Assembly (NCBI GenBank): GCA_022821545.1
Contig: JAJEDJ010000043.1
Coordinates: 62,001 to 126,000 of the forward strand
Source of the DNA: Caldilineaceae bacterium
GTDB lineage: Bacteria; Chloroflexota; Anaerolineae; Caldilineales; Caldilineaceae
Reading direction: 5' to 3'
Length of the DNA stretch: 64,000 bases
Shown one piece after another: positions 53,290 through 62,923 of the stretch. Made by a program: the position numbers and the translations under genes. The notes beneath the pieces are model-generated. The model did not search any database. It had not been told where the DNA came from and saw nothing but the letters and a program-made list of their open reading frames with translations. The stretch's first letter is position 1, and the number at the start of each line of letters is the position of its first letter.

Positions 53290-54312
53290 CTATTGGGATT
53301 GGGTCAGTTCTGCCACCAGAATATCGATTTCAGTGTCGGGGTCGGCGCCGGTCTTCATGGCGAAGTCGGACGAAAGGAGCCGGTCGAGAATGCCTTCCAG
53401 TTGCGGGAGGGCATAGTTGCGGCTCTGGGCCATTGCTTTCTTGACGGGAAAGGGTCTCTCGTCGACGCGGCCGGCGATGTCGTATTCGTTTCCGGGACCG
53501 CGGGAGGTCTCATCCTTGACTTTGATCATTATGCGGTACTGGCGGGTAATCATTGTCAGAAGGTAGAAGGGGTTGGCGTCGTCGCGGCGCAGCGCGTACA
53601 GGGCTCGCATCGCCTTGCGTCCATCGCGCTGGCCGATGGCGTCAGTCAGATCCCAGATGAGGGCTTCGCTGGTGTCGCTTACGAGGCTCTGCACGTCGTC
53701 CGGCGTGATGGCGCGGCCGGCAGCGTAGGAGCGCAGCTTGTCGATCTCCAGGGTCAGGCGGCGGAGGTCGGCGCCAACGAAGGTAGCCAACATCTGCACA
53801 GCCTGGCCCTCGATTTCGACCCCATCTCGGCGGGCGGTATTGGCGATCCAGGCGGGCAGGGCGCGGGCGTTGGGCGTGTTCAACTCATCAATCGCCAGGA
53901 GCCCGCCCTTCTTCAGCTGATCGAGACCGGCTAGGCCGTCCAGACCTCTCCAGATCGCGCGCCGCTTGTCCAATTTGTCGTCGATGAATACGAGATCATT
54001 TGAGATGCCTGGATCGGCGAGCGCTTCCAGGATCTGGCGCGCCTCTGCCTGCGCGGCGGTGTTGGGCGACTTGGCCGTGCCCAGACGGGACTCGAGATGG
54101 GCGAGGTAGCCGCGTACGATGACCAGGCGCCGGTCGGCGAGGAAGGGCAGAGCGCCGGCATGATGGAGAATATCGCTTGCGTCGGAGCGGACGCCGTCAA
54201 GTTCGGCGATGTTGAGCGGAGCCATTTCCGGATCGCCGAGGGCCTGTTTCAACTGGCCGAGGCGCTGCCCCAAGAGAAACTCATCGGGCGCGAGGAACAG
54301 ATAGTTTGACAA
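53290..54312 (-). CDS. holA: DNA polymerase III subunit delta
   Basis: 340 residues. It begins Y-L-F-L-A-P-D-E-F-L-L-G-Q-R-L, the HolA start pattern, and has R-R-L-T-L-E-I-D-K-L in the middle and a C-terminal helical collar (R-Q-Y-R-I-M-I-K-V-K-D). HolA opens the sliding clamp within the clamp loader. A single-copy housekeeping gene of normal length. Confidence 0.88.
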   Translation of the reverse strand: MSNYLFLAPDEFLLGQRLGQLKQALGDPEMAPLNIAELDGVRSDASDILHHAGALPFLADRRLVIVRGYLAHLESRLGTAKSPNTAAQAEARQILEALADPGISNDLVFIDDKLDKRRAIWRGLDGLAGLDQLKKGGLLAIDELNTPNARALPAWIANTARRDGVEIEGQAVQMLATFVGADLRRLTLEIDKLRSYAAGRAITPDDVQSLVSDTSEALIWDLTDAIGQRDGRKAMRALYALRRDDANPFYLLTMITRQYRIMIKVKDETSRGPGNEYDIAGRVDERPFPVKKAMAQSRNYALPQLEGILDRLLSSDFAMKTGADPDTEIDILVAELTQSQ

Positions 54313-54345
54313 TTCGCTACCAATCTCGGAGACGGCGGCCCCCGG

Positions 54346-54942
54346 TCATTGCGGTTCTGCGAAGGTGACGCGATGGGCCTGGCCGCGCTTCAAAGGGATG
54401 ACCTGGGCCAGCAAGCGATCGCCGATATTCGATAAGGTAGTCAGACGCTGCAAACGCATTCCCAGCGGTGTTGAGACCAGGAGGGCAAGCGTCATCAGTC
54501 CAGCTGTCACTGTCATTCTGTCGAGGAGCGACCTGCCGCTGCCGGGCCGGCGTCGGACTGGGGACTCCGCGCGTGCTGCTGGATTTCCGTCCTCCCCCGA
54601 GGGGAATGACCCTGCAAGCGGGTGATGCGGCGGATTCCGCCATTCCAGGCTGCCGAGAAATGCGGCTGCGGTCACCAGGAGGATGCTGGCGGTCAGGTTC
54701 GTGCCGCAGTTGGGATGAAAGGCCAGCTCCTCTTCCCCATCCTGAAGACGCTGGATCGCCTCGCAGACGGCCTCTTCGATCGCTTCGCTGGACAGCTGCC
54801 CGTAGAGCGTAAAGCCCCAGGGGTCGCTCATGCCGGCGAAGACGCGGCGGGGAAAACGGGCCGCCAGCAGATGTATGGTGGCGTGTTCGATGGCGTGATG
54901 TTGCCGGGTCTGCTGGAGGACGGCGGACAAGGCCCCTAGCAT
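54346..54942 (-). CDS. DUF6391 family membrane protein
   Basis: 198 residues. The conserved N-terminal pattern Q-H-H-A-I-E-H-A-T-I-H-L-L, followed by S-D-P-W-G-F-T-L-Y-G and F-H-P-N-C-G-T-N-L, matches DUF6391 as I know it. Two membrane segments (A-S-I-L-L-V-T-A-A-A-F-L and M-T-L-A-L-L-V-S) lie to the right. The His-rich start suggests metal binding. It begins 6 bases after the transketolase stop. Function unknown. Confidence 0.7.
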   Translation of the reverse strand: MLGALSAVLQQTRQHHAIEHATIHLLAARFPRRVFAGMSDPWGFTLYGQLSSEAIEEAVCEAIQRLQDGEEELAFHPNCGTNLTASILLVTAAAFLGSLEWRNPPHHPLAGSFPSGEDGNPAARAESPVRRRPGSGRSLLDRMTVTAGLMTLALLVSTPLGMRLQRLTTLSNIGDRLLAQVIPLKRGQAHRVTFAEPQ

Positions 54943-54948
54943 AGGCGG

Positions 54949-57021
54949 CTACGCCTCCAGGAGTGTCTGCGCGGCGCCGATGACGGCGTCAACGGTCAGG
55001 CCTAATTTGGCGTAGACATCCTGCTGGGGCGCGCTGGCGCCGAAGCGGTTGAGGCCGATGACGGCGCCGCGGGCGGGGTCGTTGCCGACCCAGCGTTCCC
55101 AGCCTTGGGTGACGCCGGCTTCGACGGAGAGCTTCTTGGCGTTCGAAGGCAGCACCTCTTGCTGGTAGGCGGGCGTCTGCGCGGCGAAGAGCTCCCAACT
55201 GGGCAGGCTCACGACGCGCACGGAGGCGCCGTTATCGGCGAGACTCTGGGCGGCGGCGTAGGCGAGCTCCAGTTCGCTGCCGGAAGAGATAAGGGCCAGC
55301 TCGGGCGCGGCGCCGTTTGCTCCGTTGCTCTGGTAGAAGACATAACCGCCCAGGGCGGCGCCTTCGGCTGCGGCGACACCGGCGGCGGTGCGATCATATA
55401 CGGGCAGATTCTGGCGTGAAAAGATGAGCGCAGTGGGGCCGCTCTTGTTTTGCAGAGCAGCTTTCCAGGCCTGCGCCACCTCGTTGGCGTCGGCAGGGCG
55501 GATGACGGTGAGGTTGGGAATAGCACGCAGGGCCGCCACCTGTTCGACGGGCTGATGGGTGGGGCCGTCCTCGCCGACGCCGATGCTGTCGTGGGTAAAG
55601 ATGAAGATTGCAGGCACACCCATGAGAGCGGCCAGACGGATGCTGGCGCGCATGTAGTCGCTGAAGACGAGGAAGGTTCCTCCGTAGGGAATGACGCCGC
55701 CGTGTAAGGCCATGCCGTTGAGGACGGCGCCCATGCCGTGTTCGCGAACGCCAAATCGGAAGTTGCGCCCGCTGTAGGAATCGGGTTGAAAGTCGGGGCT
55801 GCCGCTGATGATCGTCTTGTTGCTGGGCGCGAGGTCGGCGCTGCCGCCGATGAGATTGGTGATGACGGGCGCGAGGGCGTTGAGAGTATCGCCGCTGGCG
55901 TTGCGGGTGGCCTGGCTGCCGCCGGAGTCGAAAGTGGGCAGGGCCTCCTCCCAACCGTCAGGAAGCTGGCCCTGCAGCATCGCGCTCAGCTGAGCGGCCA
56001 GCTCCGGATGGGCGGCGGCGTAGGCATCCCACTGGGCCCGGTCGTCGGTCTCAAGCCTCTTGCCGCGCGCGACGGCTTGGAGGCAGAAGTCACAGACTGC
56101 CTCGGGCAGATAGAAAGTGGGGTCCTGCGGCCACTCGAGGTTGGCCTTGGTCTGGGCGACCTCGTCGTCGGGGAGCGCGTCGCTGTGCATATCGGGCTCG
56201 CCCTGTTTGGGGGCGCCGAAGCCGATGACGGTAGTGCAGCCGATGAGGCTGGGCCGGGGATCCTGTTTGGCGGCGGCAATGGCGGTGTCAACGGCGGCGC
56301 CGTCCATGCCGTCCACTTTGAGGACGTGCCAGCCGTAGGCCTCGAAGCGCTGGTACTGGTCCTCGGTAAAGGCCAGGTCGGTGTAGCCGTCGATGGTGAC
56401 GCGGTTGTCGTCGTAAAGGTAGATCAGTTTGCCGAGTCGAAGATGACCGGCAAGGCTGGCCGCTTCCTGGGCGACGCCCTCCATCAGGTCGCCGTCACTG
56501 ACGATGGCGTAGATGTGGTGTGAAATGACGTCGTGACCGGGGCGGTTAAAGTTTGCGGCGAGCCACTGTTCGGCGATAGCCATGCCGACGCCGTTGGCGA
56601 AGCCCTGGCCGAGCGGTCCTGTGGTCGTCTCTACCCCGGGTGCGTGCCCGTATTCGGGGTGGCCGGGGGTCATGCTGCCGTACTGGCGGAAGTTCTTGAG
56701 CTCCTGTAGGGGGAGATCGTAGCCGGTCAGGTGGAGCAAGGAATAGAGGAGCATGGAGCCGTGGCCGGCGCTGAGGATGAAGCGGTCACGGTTGTGCCAG
56801 TCGGGGTTGGCCGGATTGTAGCGCAGATGTCTGCGCCAGAGCGTCAAGGCGGCCGTAGCCATGCCCATGGGCAGGCCGGCGTGTCCCGAGTTGGCGGCCT
56901 GGACGGCGTCAAGCGCGAGCATGCGAATGGTGTTGACTACATTTTCTTCCAGATCCGGATCGATTGTGGGGCTTTCGAAAGGCAGGGACGCGGCGCCCTG
57001 GCCGTTGGTGTTGTGTGACAT
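54949..57021 (-). CDS. tkt: Transketolase
   Basis: 690 residues, the usual length. The N-terminal thiamine-diphosphate domain has [15 protein letters not shown] and [10 protein letters not shown]. The central part has [11 protein letters not shown], with the catalytic glutamate in [10 protein letters not shown]. It transfers two-carbon ketol units in the pentose phosphate pathway. It heads the tkt-DUF6391-holA-M16 run. Confidence 0.93.
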   Translation of the reverse strand: MSHNTNGQGAASLPFESPTIDPDLEENVVNTIRMLALDAVQAANSGHAGLPMGMATAALTLWRRHLRYNPANPDWHNRDRFILSAGHGSMLLYSLLHLTGYDLPLQELKNFRQYGSMTPGHPEYGHAPGVETTTGPLGQGFANGVGMAIAEQWLAANFNRPGHDVISHHIYAIVSDGDLMEGVAQEAASLAGHLRLGKLIYLYDDNRVTIDGYTDLAFTEDQYQRFEAYGWHVLKVDGMDGAAVDTAIAAAKQDPRPSLIGCTTVIGFGAPKQGEPDMHSDALPDDEVAQTKANLEWPQDPTFYLPEAVCDFCLQAVARGKRLETDDRAQWDAYAAAHPELAAQLSAMLQGQLPDGWEEALPTFDSGGSQATRNASGDTLNALAPVITNLIGGSADLAPSNKTIISGSPDFQPDSYSGRNFRFGVREHGMGAVLNGMALHGGVIPYGGTFLVFSDYMRASIRLAALMGVPAIFIFTHDSIGVGEDGPTHQPVEQVAALRAIPNLTVIRPADANEVAQAWKAALQNKSGPTALIFSRQNLPVYDRTAAGVAAAEGAALGGYVFYQSNGANGAAPELALISSGSELELAYAAAQSLADNGASVRVVSLPSWELFAAQTPAYQQEVLPSNAKKLSVEAGVTQGWERWVGNDPARGAVIGLNRFGASAPQQDVYAKLGLTVDAVIGAAQTLLEA

Positions 57022-57103
57022 CGGTGGCAGATTCCTTAGCGTGAATAGTAGCTGTCAGCCGGCGGCGCGTTAAGAATGTATTGGCCGCAAAGTATAGATC
57101 GGA

Positions 57104-58915
57104 TTATAACGCGATCTCAGGCAGATCGAAAGACTGTGCCTTGTACAGGTCATGGAATAGACCGCGAAGGGTCAGCAGTTCTTCGCGGCTGCCCGTTTCG
57201 ACGATGCGGCCCTGATCGATAACCAGAATGCGGTCTGCGGCGAGAATTGTTGACAGGCGATGGGCGACGACGATGGCGGTACGTCCCGCGCGTGCTTGTT
57301 CGAAGGCGGTGCGGACCTTTAGCTCGGTCAGGGCGTCGAGCGCGGAGGTGGCTTCGTCGAACAGGAGGAGCCTGGGGCGCTTCCGGAGGGCGCGGGCGAT
57401 GGCGAGGCGCTGGCGCTCTCCGCCGGACAGCGTCAGGCCGCGTTCACCGATGACGGTACGGTAGTCGCGAGGCAGACCGGTGATGAATTCATCGATCTGT
57501 GCGGCGCGCGCAGCTTCGCTGACTGCGCCGGCATCTTCGTCCGGGCGGGGATAGTTGATGTTGCGGCTGATGCTGTCGTTCCAGAAAAACAGGTCCTGGG
57601 AAACGAGGCCGATCTGACTTCGCAGTGAGGCCAGCGATAGTTCCTGGAGGTCGATCCCGTCCAGCGCGATGGACCCGGACCGGGGTGTGTAAAAGCCCAT
57701 GATCAGATCGATGATGGTGGACTTGCCGCCGCCGCTGGGGCCGACGATACCGACGAATTCGCCGGGCTCAACGCGGAAGGTGAGGTCGCGTGCGCCGAAG
57801 TCGCCGCGGCCGTAGTCGAAAGAGACGTTGTTGAAGGCCAGAGCGGCGCCAGGGGGCGGGGCAACGTTTGCGGGGCGCCGCTCATCTGAGACAGCGTCGG
57901 AAGGCAGTGCCCTGTCACCAGACGGTTCGCGTGTAAGGGCAAAGAGAGCATCTACCTTATCGGCATTGATCCGGGCCTCCTGCAGGTTGACTTGGGTACC
58001 CAGTAGCGTCTGCAGCACGGCGTAGGCGCGGGGAAGATAGGCGGCGAAGGCGACGAGACTGCCTATAGTGAGTCTGCCCTGGATGATCTCGAAGGCGCCA
58101 AAGGCGAAGATGAGGCCCGCAACCACGTAGTTGATGGATTCCGGCAATACTATGCGAATCATTTCATGGAAGGCTGACACGGTGGCTTTGATGCGGCGGT
58201 GCGCCGTGAGCCACTCTCGCCAACGGTCCTTCTCATGAGCTTGGGCATTTAATGCCCGGACGGTGCGCAGACCGGGGAAGATCTCATTCAGATAGCTTTC
58301 GCCGGATTCCAGCGTATTGGACAGGTCGCGGTAGAGGCTCTGGGTATAGTTGCGTGTTTTGCGGGTCAGGAGGAATGAGAGGGGAAAGGCGAGAAGCGCC
58401 ACAAGGGAAAGGCGCCAGTGCAGCCAGGTCATAGCGGTCAGTGTGCCTACGAGGAGGATGGCGTTCATGGCCAGCGGCAGCAGATGTTGTCCGACATAGA
58501 CCTCGCCGATCAGGCCGCAGCTGCGGGTGAGTCGATAGATGTGTTCTCCAGTCTTGAACTGCTCCAAGTCGGCAAGTCGGACGAACAGGAGGTGGTCGAA
58601 CAGCTCCTGGCGCAGGCGTTGGGCGACGCCTTCGCCGATGTAGGCGCGCAGGTAGTGGTTGGCGGAGTTGAAGCCGGCGCTGAGTACGGGCACAGCGACC
58701 ATGCCGACAAGGAGCAGGCCGATCAGCCTCACGTCGGCTGCCGGTATTGCTGTGTCAAGGAGATGTTTGAAGAGAAGTGGCTGGACCAGCCCGACTCCCG
58801 TGCCGATGAGAGAGAGGGCGACAAGGAGCGTAATCCTGGGGATCTGCTTTTTCAGCTCCTCCTTGATGAGAGGAAAGGAGGTTCTCGGTTCTTCTGCATT
58901 AACGGACGAGGACAT
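57104..58915 (-). CDS. ABC transporter ATP-binding/permease exporter (MsbA-like)
   Basis: 603 residues. Six membrane segments occupy the first 330 residues. The nucleotide-binding domain has G-P-S-G-G-G-K-S-T, Q-D-L-F-F-W (Q loop), L-T-L-S-G-G-E-R-Q-R, L-L-L-F-D-E-A-T-S-A-L-D and H-R-L-S-T, all intact. It is a homodimer or half-transporter exporting lipid, peptide or drug; substrate cannot be told. It is 82 bases upstream of tkt and may start the run of minus-strand genes. Confidence 0.9.
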   Translation of the reverse strand: MSSSVNAEEPRTSFPLIKEELKKQIPRITLLVALSLIGTGVGLVQPLLFKHLLDTAIPAADVRLIGLLLVGMVAVPVLSAGFNSANHYLRAYIGEGVAQRLRQELFDHLLFVRLADLEQFKTGEHIYRLTRSCGLIGEVYVGQHLLPLAMNAILLVGTLTAMTWLHWRLSLVALLAFPLSFLLTRKTRNYTQSLYRDLSNTLESGESYLNEIFPGLRTVRALNAQAHEKDRWREWLTAHRRIKATVSAFHEMIRIVLPESINYVVAGLIFAFGAFEIIQGRLTIGSLVAFAAYLPRAYAVLQTLLGTQVNLQEARINADKVDALFALTREPSGDRALPSDAVSDERRPANVAPPPGAALAFNNVSFDYGRGDFGARDLTFRVEPGEFVGIVGPSGGGKSTIIDLIMGFYTPRSGSIALDGIDLQELSLASLRSQIGLVSQDLFFWNDSISRNINYPRPDEDAGAVSEAARAAQIDEFITGLPRDYRTVIGERGLTLSGGERQRLAIARALRKRPRLLLFDEATSALDALTELKVRTAFEQARAGRTAIVVAHRLSTILAADRILVIDQGRIVETGSREELLTLRGLFHDLYKAQSFDLPEIAL

Positions 58916-59245
58916 TGGGTTCGCCTGGCGTCGGCCACTATGGAAGACGGGCGGGCACGGCAGAAGTAGATTTCAACATGGGTGTCAAGGGGGACTGCAG
59001 ATGTCAGTAGTCAGCGGTCGGTGGCTTGGGACTTCTTGTGGGAGTAGGTACTGCTGGCTAGACACCTTGATGGGGAAGTATAGGCGCGGTCGCTAGTGAG
59101 GGCACACACAAGGGGCGCCCCTTCCTTCCCCTGTTACAAGAACATGGTTTGGTACTTCAGACACATTGGATAGCTCAACCCCGAAAGGACTGCGGGAAAT
59201 TGCCAAGTGAAACTAAGAGAGGCATAACAACTCTGTACTCAATAG
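58916..59245. other. Gene-free stretch upstream of the transposase remnant
   Basis: No convincing open frame was seen. A 14-base perfect palindrome AAGGGGCGCCCCTT lies at 59110-59123. The ABC exporter's promoter should be in the left part. Confidence 0.5.
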
Positions 59246-59563
59246 GTGGAGGAAAGTTATGCTGGCAAGCTGGCCTTGCGTCAGCATGTGCCAGCCTTCA
59301 GGCGGCGAGTGCTGTCCCTAGCTCGCAATGAGGCTGGTCTCCAACACCAACTCACTCTGGTTCAGCTCTATTACTACCTGTGCCTACACCATCAAGGATT
59401 GCCTCAAGCCGGGCGGGAGGAGCGAGTTCGACCTCAGACACAGACCCCAGCCATCACTCTGGGTTTGACCGATCAACTCTGGCGCTTGAAAGAGTTGCTG
59501 TTGATCCGCGTCCCCCCATGGCCAACGGCCAGCCTGGCCTGTTCCAACCTGCCTCGAAGCTGA
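59246..59563 (+). pseudogene. Fragment of an insertion-sequence transposase C-terminus
   Basis: The 105-residue frame contains K-L-A-L-R-Q-H-V-P-A-F-R-R-R-V, L-V-Q-L-Y-Y-Y-L-C-L-H-H, G-L-T-D-Q-L-W-R-L-K-E-L-L and R-V-P-P-W-P. This pattern resembles the C-terminal end of transposases from insertion sequences that I recall as common in Chloroflexota. The N-terminal catalytic part is missing, and no terminal repeats were identified. A decayed element in an otherwise gene-free region. Confidence 0.5.
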
Positions 59564-59956
59564 CAATCGAGCCACAGCGCCCCAGAAATCAGACCCCAGC
59601 GCGTGTCTTATGGACCAAAGCTGTCATTTTTGGCCGAATATGGCCCCTTTTCGTCGCTGCTGCTCCTATCTGAATTCCCTGCAGTTCCTTCAGGGTTGAC
59701 CATAGGATAGAATGGATGGTGAAGTCAGGATTGCTTCATAGCGGCCACATTGTTTTGACCCACTCGACAAAGGTTGTCATCTCCGCCTTTTTGGTATTCG
59801 AGTTGCATAAGTGGCGAATCGTCAGCACCACAGCAACTTGATGTGTTGGCCGATTAGCAACAGGCAAGTGGGGCGCGTTGCGTCCTCCTGTTGGCCGCCT
59901 GTGCTGGGGTTGTCGTGGAAGCGAACGATTTTGTCCGTGCCATCAGGGGAAACCTC
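59564..59956. other. 393-base stretch without a recognised gene
   Basis: Sequence after the transposase remnant, of lower GC than its surroundings. No open frame with protein-like composition; part of it may be further decayed element sequence. The promoter of the gene at 59957 should be in its right part. Confidence 0.5.
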
Positions 59957-60487
59957 ATGGATTCACAACAGCAGCAGCCGGAGTTTAGCGTAGGACAGAA
60001 GGCGAATTGGGGGAAAGCCGTCTTGCTCTCGCTGGGGCTGATTGCACTCCTGTCGCTTGGAACTTACATCAACCTTACCCAGGGGAACCTCCGCGACTCC
60101 TCGGCTGCTGATGCCTCTTCAAGTGATGAGTCTACGCCGACACCTGAGCCAACCCGTACGTTAGAGGAATGGAGGAGTGAGGCCGAGACAATCCCCTATG
60201 ACACCCTCTTGAGCGATGCCGATGAGAACGAAGGCAAGACTGTCTACTTTCGCGGACAGGTAGGGCACATAGCCTCGGAGACCGAAAGTTATGTTGAGAT
60301 GTGGGTGTATGTCGCGCTTGACGATCGGACCGACAGTTGGGGTGAGGACCAGGTGGTGCTGCATTACCGCGACATGCCGGCACGAGTTCTTGTGGACGAC
60401 ATAGTTTCCTTTGTGGCGGTCATGGACGGTATCGATCCCGTTCATCACGTACCAGAATTAACCGTAAAGGCATTGGAGGTCGAATAG
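59957..60487 (+). CDS. Membrane-anchored protein with OB-fold-like domain
   Basis: 176 residues from the ATG at 59957 (CAGGGGAAACC upstream); a GTG/ATG further up would extend it to 59891. One N-terminal membrane helix (A-V-L-L-S-L-G-L-I-A-L-L-S-L-G) is followed by a Ser/Asp/Thr-Pro linker. The C-terminal 90 residues (G-K-T-V-Y-F-R-G-Q-V-G-H-I, then V-L-V-D-D-I-V-S-F-V-A-V-M) have the strand pattern of tRNA-anti-like OB folds. Probably extracytoplasmic. Function unknown. Confidence 0.6.
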   Translation: MDSQQQQPEFSVGQKANWGKAVLLSLGLIALLSLGTYINLTQGNLRDSSAADASSSDESTPTPEPTRTLEEWRSEAETIPYDTLLSDADENEGKTVYFRGQVGHIASETESYVEMWVYVALDDRTDSWGEDQVVLHYRDMPARVLVDDIVSFVAVMDGIDPVHHVPELTVKALEVE

Positions 60488-60890
60488 ACGGAAGTGAAGT
60501 GGGCCCCATAGACTGGAGGCAGAGGGCCCCGATCAATAGCGGCTAATCGTCTCGGCAAGGGCCCTCCAAAACTCTTCAACATCTCCAGGCCCGACAGTCC
60601 CCACCCCGCGAAACCACCAAGTTAACCCTCAACTATCAGAAGCCTCGTTATAAACTTTCTGATCAGCTTCTCCTATCCATGCGTTCGCAGCTTGAAAAGC
60701 AGGATGTCCCTTCCGGAGGGGAGATGGATGACAGGCAACGTCCAGGGCGATAGTTTGCTCTTGAGCCTGGCTTGCGCTGGCGCGTGTTTAAGTGTGCCGA
60801 GGGGCGTTGCGGAGAAAATCCCCCCGCACAAGGGAGGACCGAAGGCCCGACCGCCCAGAAAACCGAGAAGAGAGTGAAGAGGAGCGAGGA
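60488..60890. other. 403-base convergent intergenic region
   Basis: It separates the convergent ends of the OB-fold-like gene and the third sugar importer. Apart from a hairpin at 60522-60566, nothing was recognised. Confidence 0.5.
60522..60566. terminator. Candidate hairpin terminator in convergent region
   Basis: GAGGGCCC (60522-60529) and GGGCCCTC (60559-60566) form a perfect 8-base stem with further CGA/TCG pairing inside. It lies 35 bases after the stop at 60487. No U-run follows. Confidence 0.4.
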
Positions 60891-61766
60891 CTATCCCTTC
60901 AAGCCGCTGATGGCGATGCCCTGGATGAAGTAGCGTTGGGCGACAAAGAAGACGAAGATAACGGGAATGATCATCATAGTGGAGGCGGCCATCAGGAGGT
61001 CCCAGCGTGTGCGGCCGGCGAAGGCGGTGCGGAACATGGCGAGGCCGAGAGCGACTGTGAACTTGTTGGGGTCTTTGGCGAGGTAGAGGAGGGGGCCCAT
61101 GAAGTCGTTCCAGGTGCCGATGAAGGTGAAGATGGCGATGGTGGCGAGGGCGGGTTTGGCGAGGGGCAGCATGATGCGCCAGTAGATTGTGATTTCGCTG
61201 GCGCCGTCGATGTAGGCGGCGTCGGCGAGCTCGGCGGGGAGGGTGCGGAAAAACTGCCGCAGAAGGAAGATGTTGAAGGCGCCGCCGCCGAAGAAAAAAG
61301 GCACGGTAAGGGGCAGGATGGTGTTGACCCAGCCGATGCGGCTGAAGATGACGAACTGGGGAATCATGGTGACGATTCCGGGCAGCATGACGGTGGCGAG
61401 CAGGATCGCGAACCAGACGTTGCGGCCGGGAAAGTCGATGCGGGCAAAGCCGTAGGCGCAGAAGGAGGCCGAGACAAGGACTGCGACCTCGTTCAACAGC
61501 AGGATTACCAGGGTATTGCGAACATAGACGGCAAAGGGCCTGGTCGTCCAAGCGTCGACATAGTTGCTGAATTGGGGGGGATCCGGGATCCATTCGGGCG
61601 GGTAGCGAAAGATAGCGAGCTCCGTCTTGAGGGAGCTGGACAGCAGCCAGAGAAAGGGGAGGAACATGACTAAGGCGCCGACGAGCAGTACGGTCCAGAC
61701 GAAGATCCGCCAGAAGCGTTCGTTGTCCAGGAGCTGGGTTGCGGATGTACGTGTTGATGCGCTCAT
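60891..61766 (-). CDS. Sugar ABC transporter permease, MalG type, importer 3
   Basis: 291 residues with six hydrophobic segments. The EAA-like loop reads [20 protein letters not shown] and the C-terminus ends G-I-A-I-S-G-L-K-G. It is the second permease of importer 3, 78 bases after the first. The gene order (binding protein, MalF, MalG) is the same as in importers 1 and 2. Confidence 0.9.
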   Translation of the reverse strand: MSASTRTSATQLLDNERFWRIFVWTVLLVGALVMFLPFLWLLSSSLKTELAIFRYPPEWIPDPPQFSNYVDAWTTRPFAVYVRNTLVILLLNEVAVLVSASFCAYGFARIDFPGRNVWFAILLATVMLPGIVTMIPQFVIFSRIGWVNTILPLTVPFFFGGGAFNIFLLRQFFRTLPAELADAAYIDGASEITIYWRIMLPLAKPALATIAIFTFIGTWNDFMGPLLYLAKDPNKFTVALGLAMFRTAFAGRTRWDLLMAASTMMIIPVIFVFFVAQRYFIQGIAISGLKG

Positions 61767-61844
61767 CAGGATTCTGTTGCCTGTTGCGCCGCTTTCGGTT
61801 CGGAGTACGCGCGTCCGGTTCCGGCAGACGGCGAAAGCAGGCGG

Positions 61845-62768
61845 CTAACTGCCTACATCCTCGTAGTAGACATAGCGGCCTACATATTTGAAGACGAGCA
61901 GGGTAAGTGCAAAGATGAGGAAGAAGAGGACCCACGCCAGCAGGGAGGCGTAACCCATGTCGAAGTACTGAAGGCCGTTGCGATAGATGTAAAGGACGTA
62001 GAAGAGTGTGGCGTGTTGCGGACCGCCGCCGGTAATGAGAAAACCGGCGGTAAAGATTTGAAATGAACCGATAATGCCGATGATTAGGTTGAAAAAGATC
62101 ACGGGAGACATGAGCGGGATGGTGACGTTTATCAGGCTGGCCCAGCGGCCGGCGCCATCGATTTCGGCGGCCTCGTAGAGCGAGCGCGGGATGCCCTGAA
62201 GGCCGGCGAGGTAGATGACCATCGTGGCTCCGAGGGCCCAGAGGCTCATGAGGATAATGGCGGGCATGGCCCATTCGGGCTCCTGCAGCCAAGCGATCTT
62301 GGGTAGGCCGATCGAGTCCAGGAGGGCGTTGAGAAGACCGAATTCGGTATTGAGGACGAAGCTCCACAGGACAGCGTTGGCGACCGCGGGAACGATGCTG
62401 GGCAGGTAGTATATGGTACGGAAGACGGCGATGCTGCGGGTCTTGAAGTTCATGAGGAGGGCGAGGAAGAAGCTCAGAACCAGCCCGACGGGCACGGAGA
62501 CGAGGGAGAAGTAGGCGGTCACTTTGAGGGACTGGTAGAAGAGGTCGTCGGCGAACATCTTTTTGAAGTTGCCGAGGCCAATGAAGAAAGGGGGCCGGAT
62601 CATGTTCCAGTCGAACATGGTGAGCCAGGCGGCGACGAGGGCGGGGCCGACAAAGAAGAGGAAGAAGCCCAGGATGAAGGGTGAGATGAAGAAGTAGCCG
62701 GTGAGGGCGCGGCGCGCGCGGCGTGTGCGCGGCCAGGGCAATTTTGATCGCTGCGCCTCTGCTACCAT
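61845..62768 (-). CDS. Sugar ABC transporter permease, MalF type, importer 3
   Basis: 307 residues, starting with an ATG preceded by GGAGAACTG. EAA loop [20 protein letters not shown]. The [14 protein letters not shown] segment corresponds to the site where the importer 2 permease at 6492 is frameshifted, so this gene is a good intact comparison. Confidence 0.9.
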   Translation of the reverse strand: MVAEAQRSKLPWPRTRRARRALTGYFFISPFILGFFLFFVGPALVAAWLTMFDWNMIRPPFFIGLGNFKKMFADDLFYQSLKVTAYFSLVSVPVGLVLSFFLALLMNFKTRSIAVFRTIYYLPSIVPAVANAVLWSFVLNTEFGLLNALLDSIGLPKIAWLQEPEWAMPAIILMSLWALGATMVIYLAGLQGIPRSLYEAAEIDGAGRWASLINVTIPLMSPVIFFNLIIGIIGSFQIFTAGFLITGGGPQHATLFYVLYIYRNGLQYFDMGYASLLAWVLFFLIFALTLLVFKYVGRYVYYEDVGS

Positions 62769-62784
62769 GACAGTTCTCCGCGAA

Positions 62785-62832
62785 GCTGGCTACAGGCGCC
62801 CCTGGGGGCGTATGTCAGTACCTGTAGCCAGC
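62785..62832 (-). terminator. Stem-loop between binding-protein and permease genes (ABC importer 3)
   Basis: GCTGGCTACAGG (62785-62796) and CCTGTAGCCAGC (62821-62832) form a perfect 12-base stem. Inside, CGCCC/GGGCG (62797-62801 and 62806-62810) forms a second small hairpin. It lies 92 bases after the binding-protein stop and 17 bases before the permease start. Confidence 0.6.
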
Positions 62833-62923
62833 AGTGCTGCATATGGCACGGGCCGGATGTCCGGGAAAGCAGGCCGGTTCCGGCCCGTTAAATGTCTCCT
62901 ACACTTAGGGTGACGCGGGCTGA

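Noticed and set aside
60673..62367. 564-codon open frame on the minus strand, rich in Arg, His and Pro
   Set aside because: It runs in another frame over the two importer 3 permease genes. Its composition (R, H, L, P) is that of a GC-rich shadow frame, and it has no domain motif.
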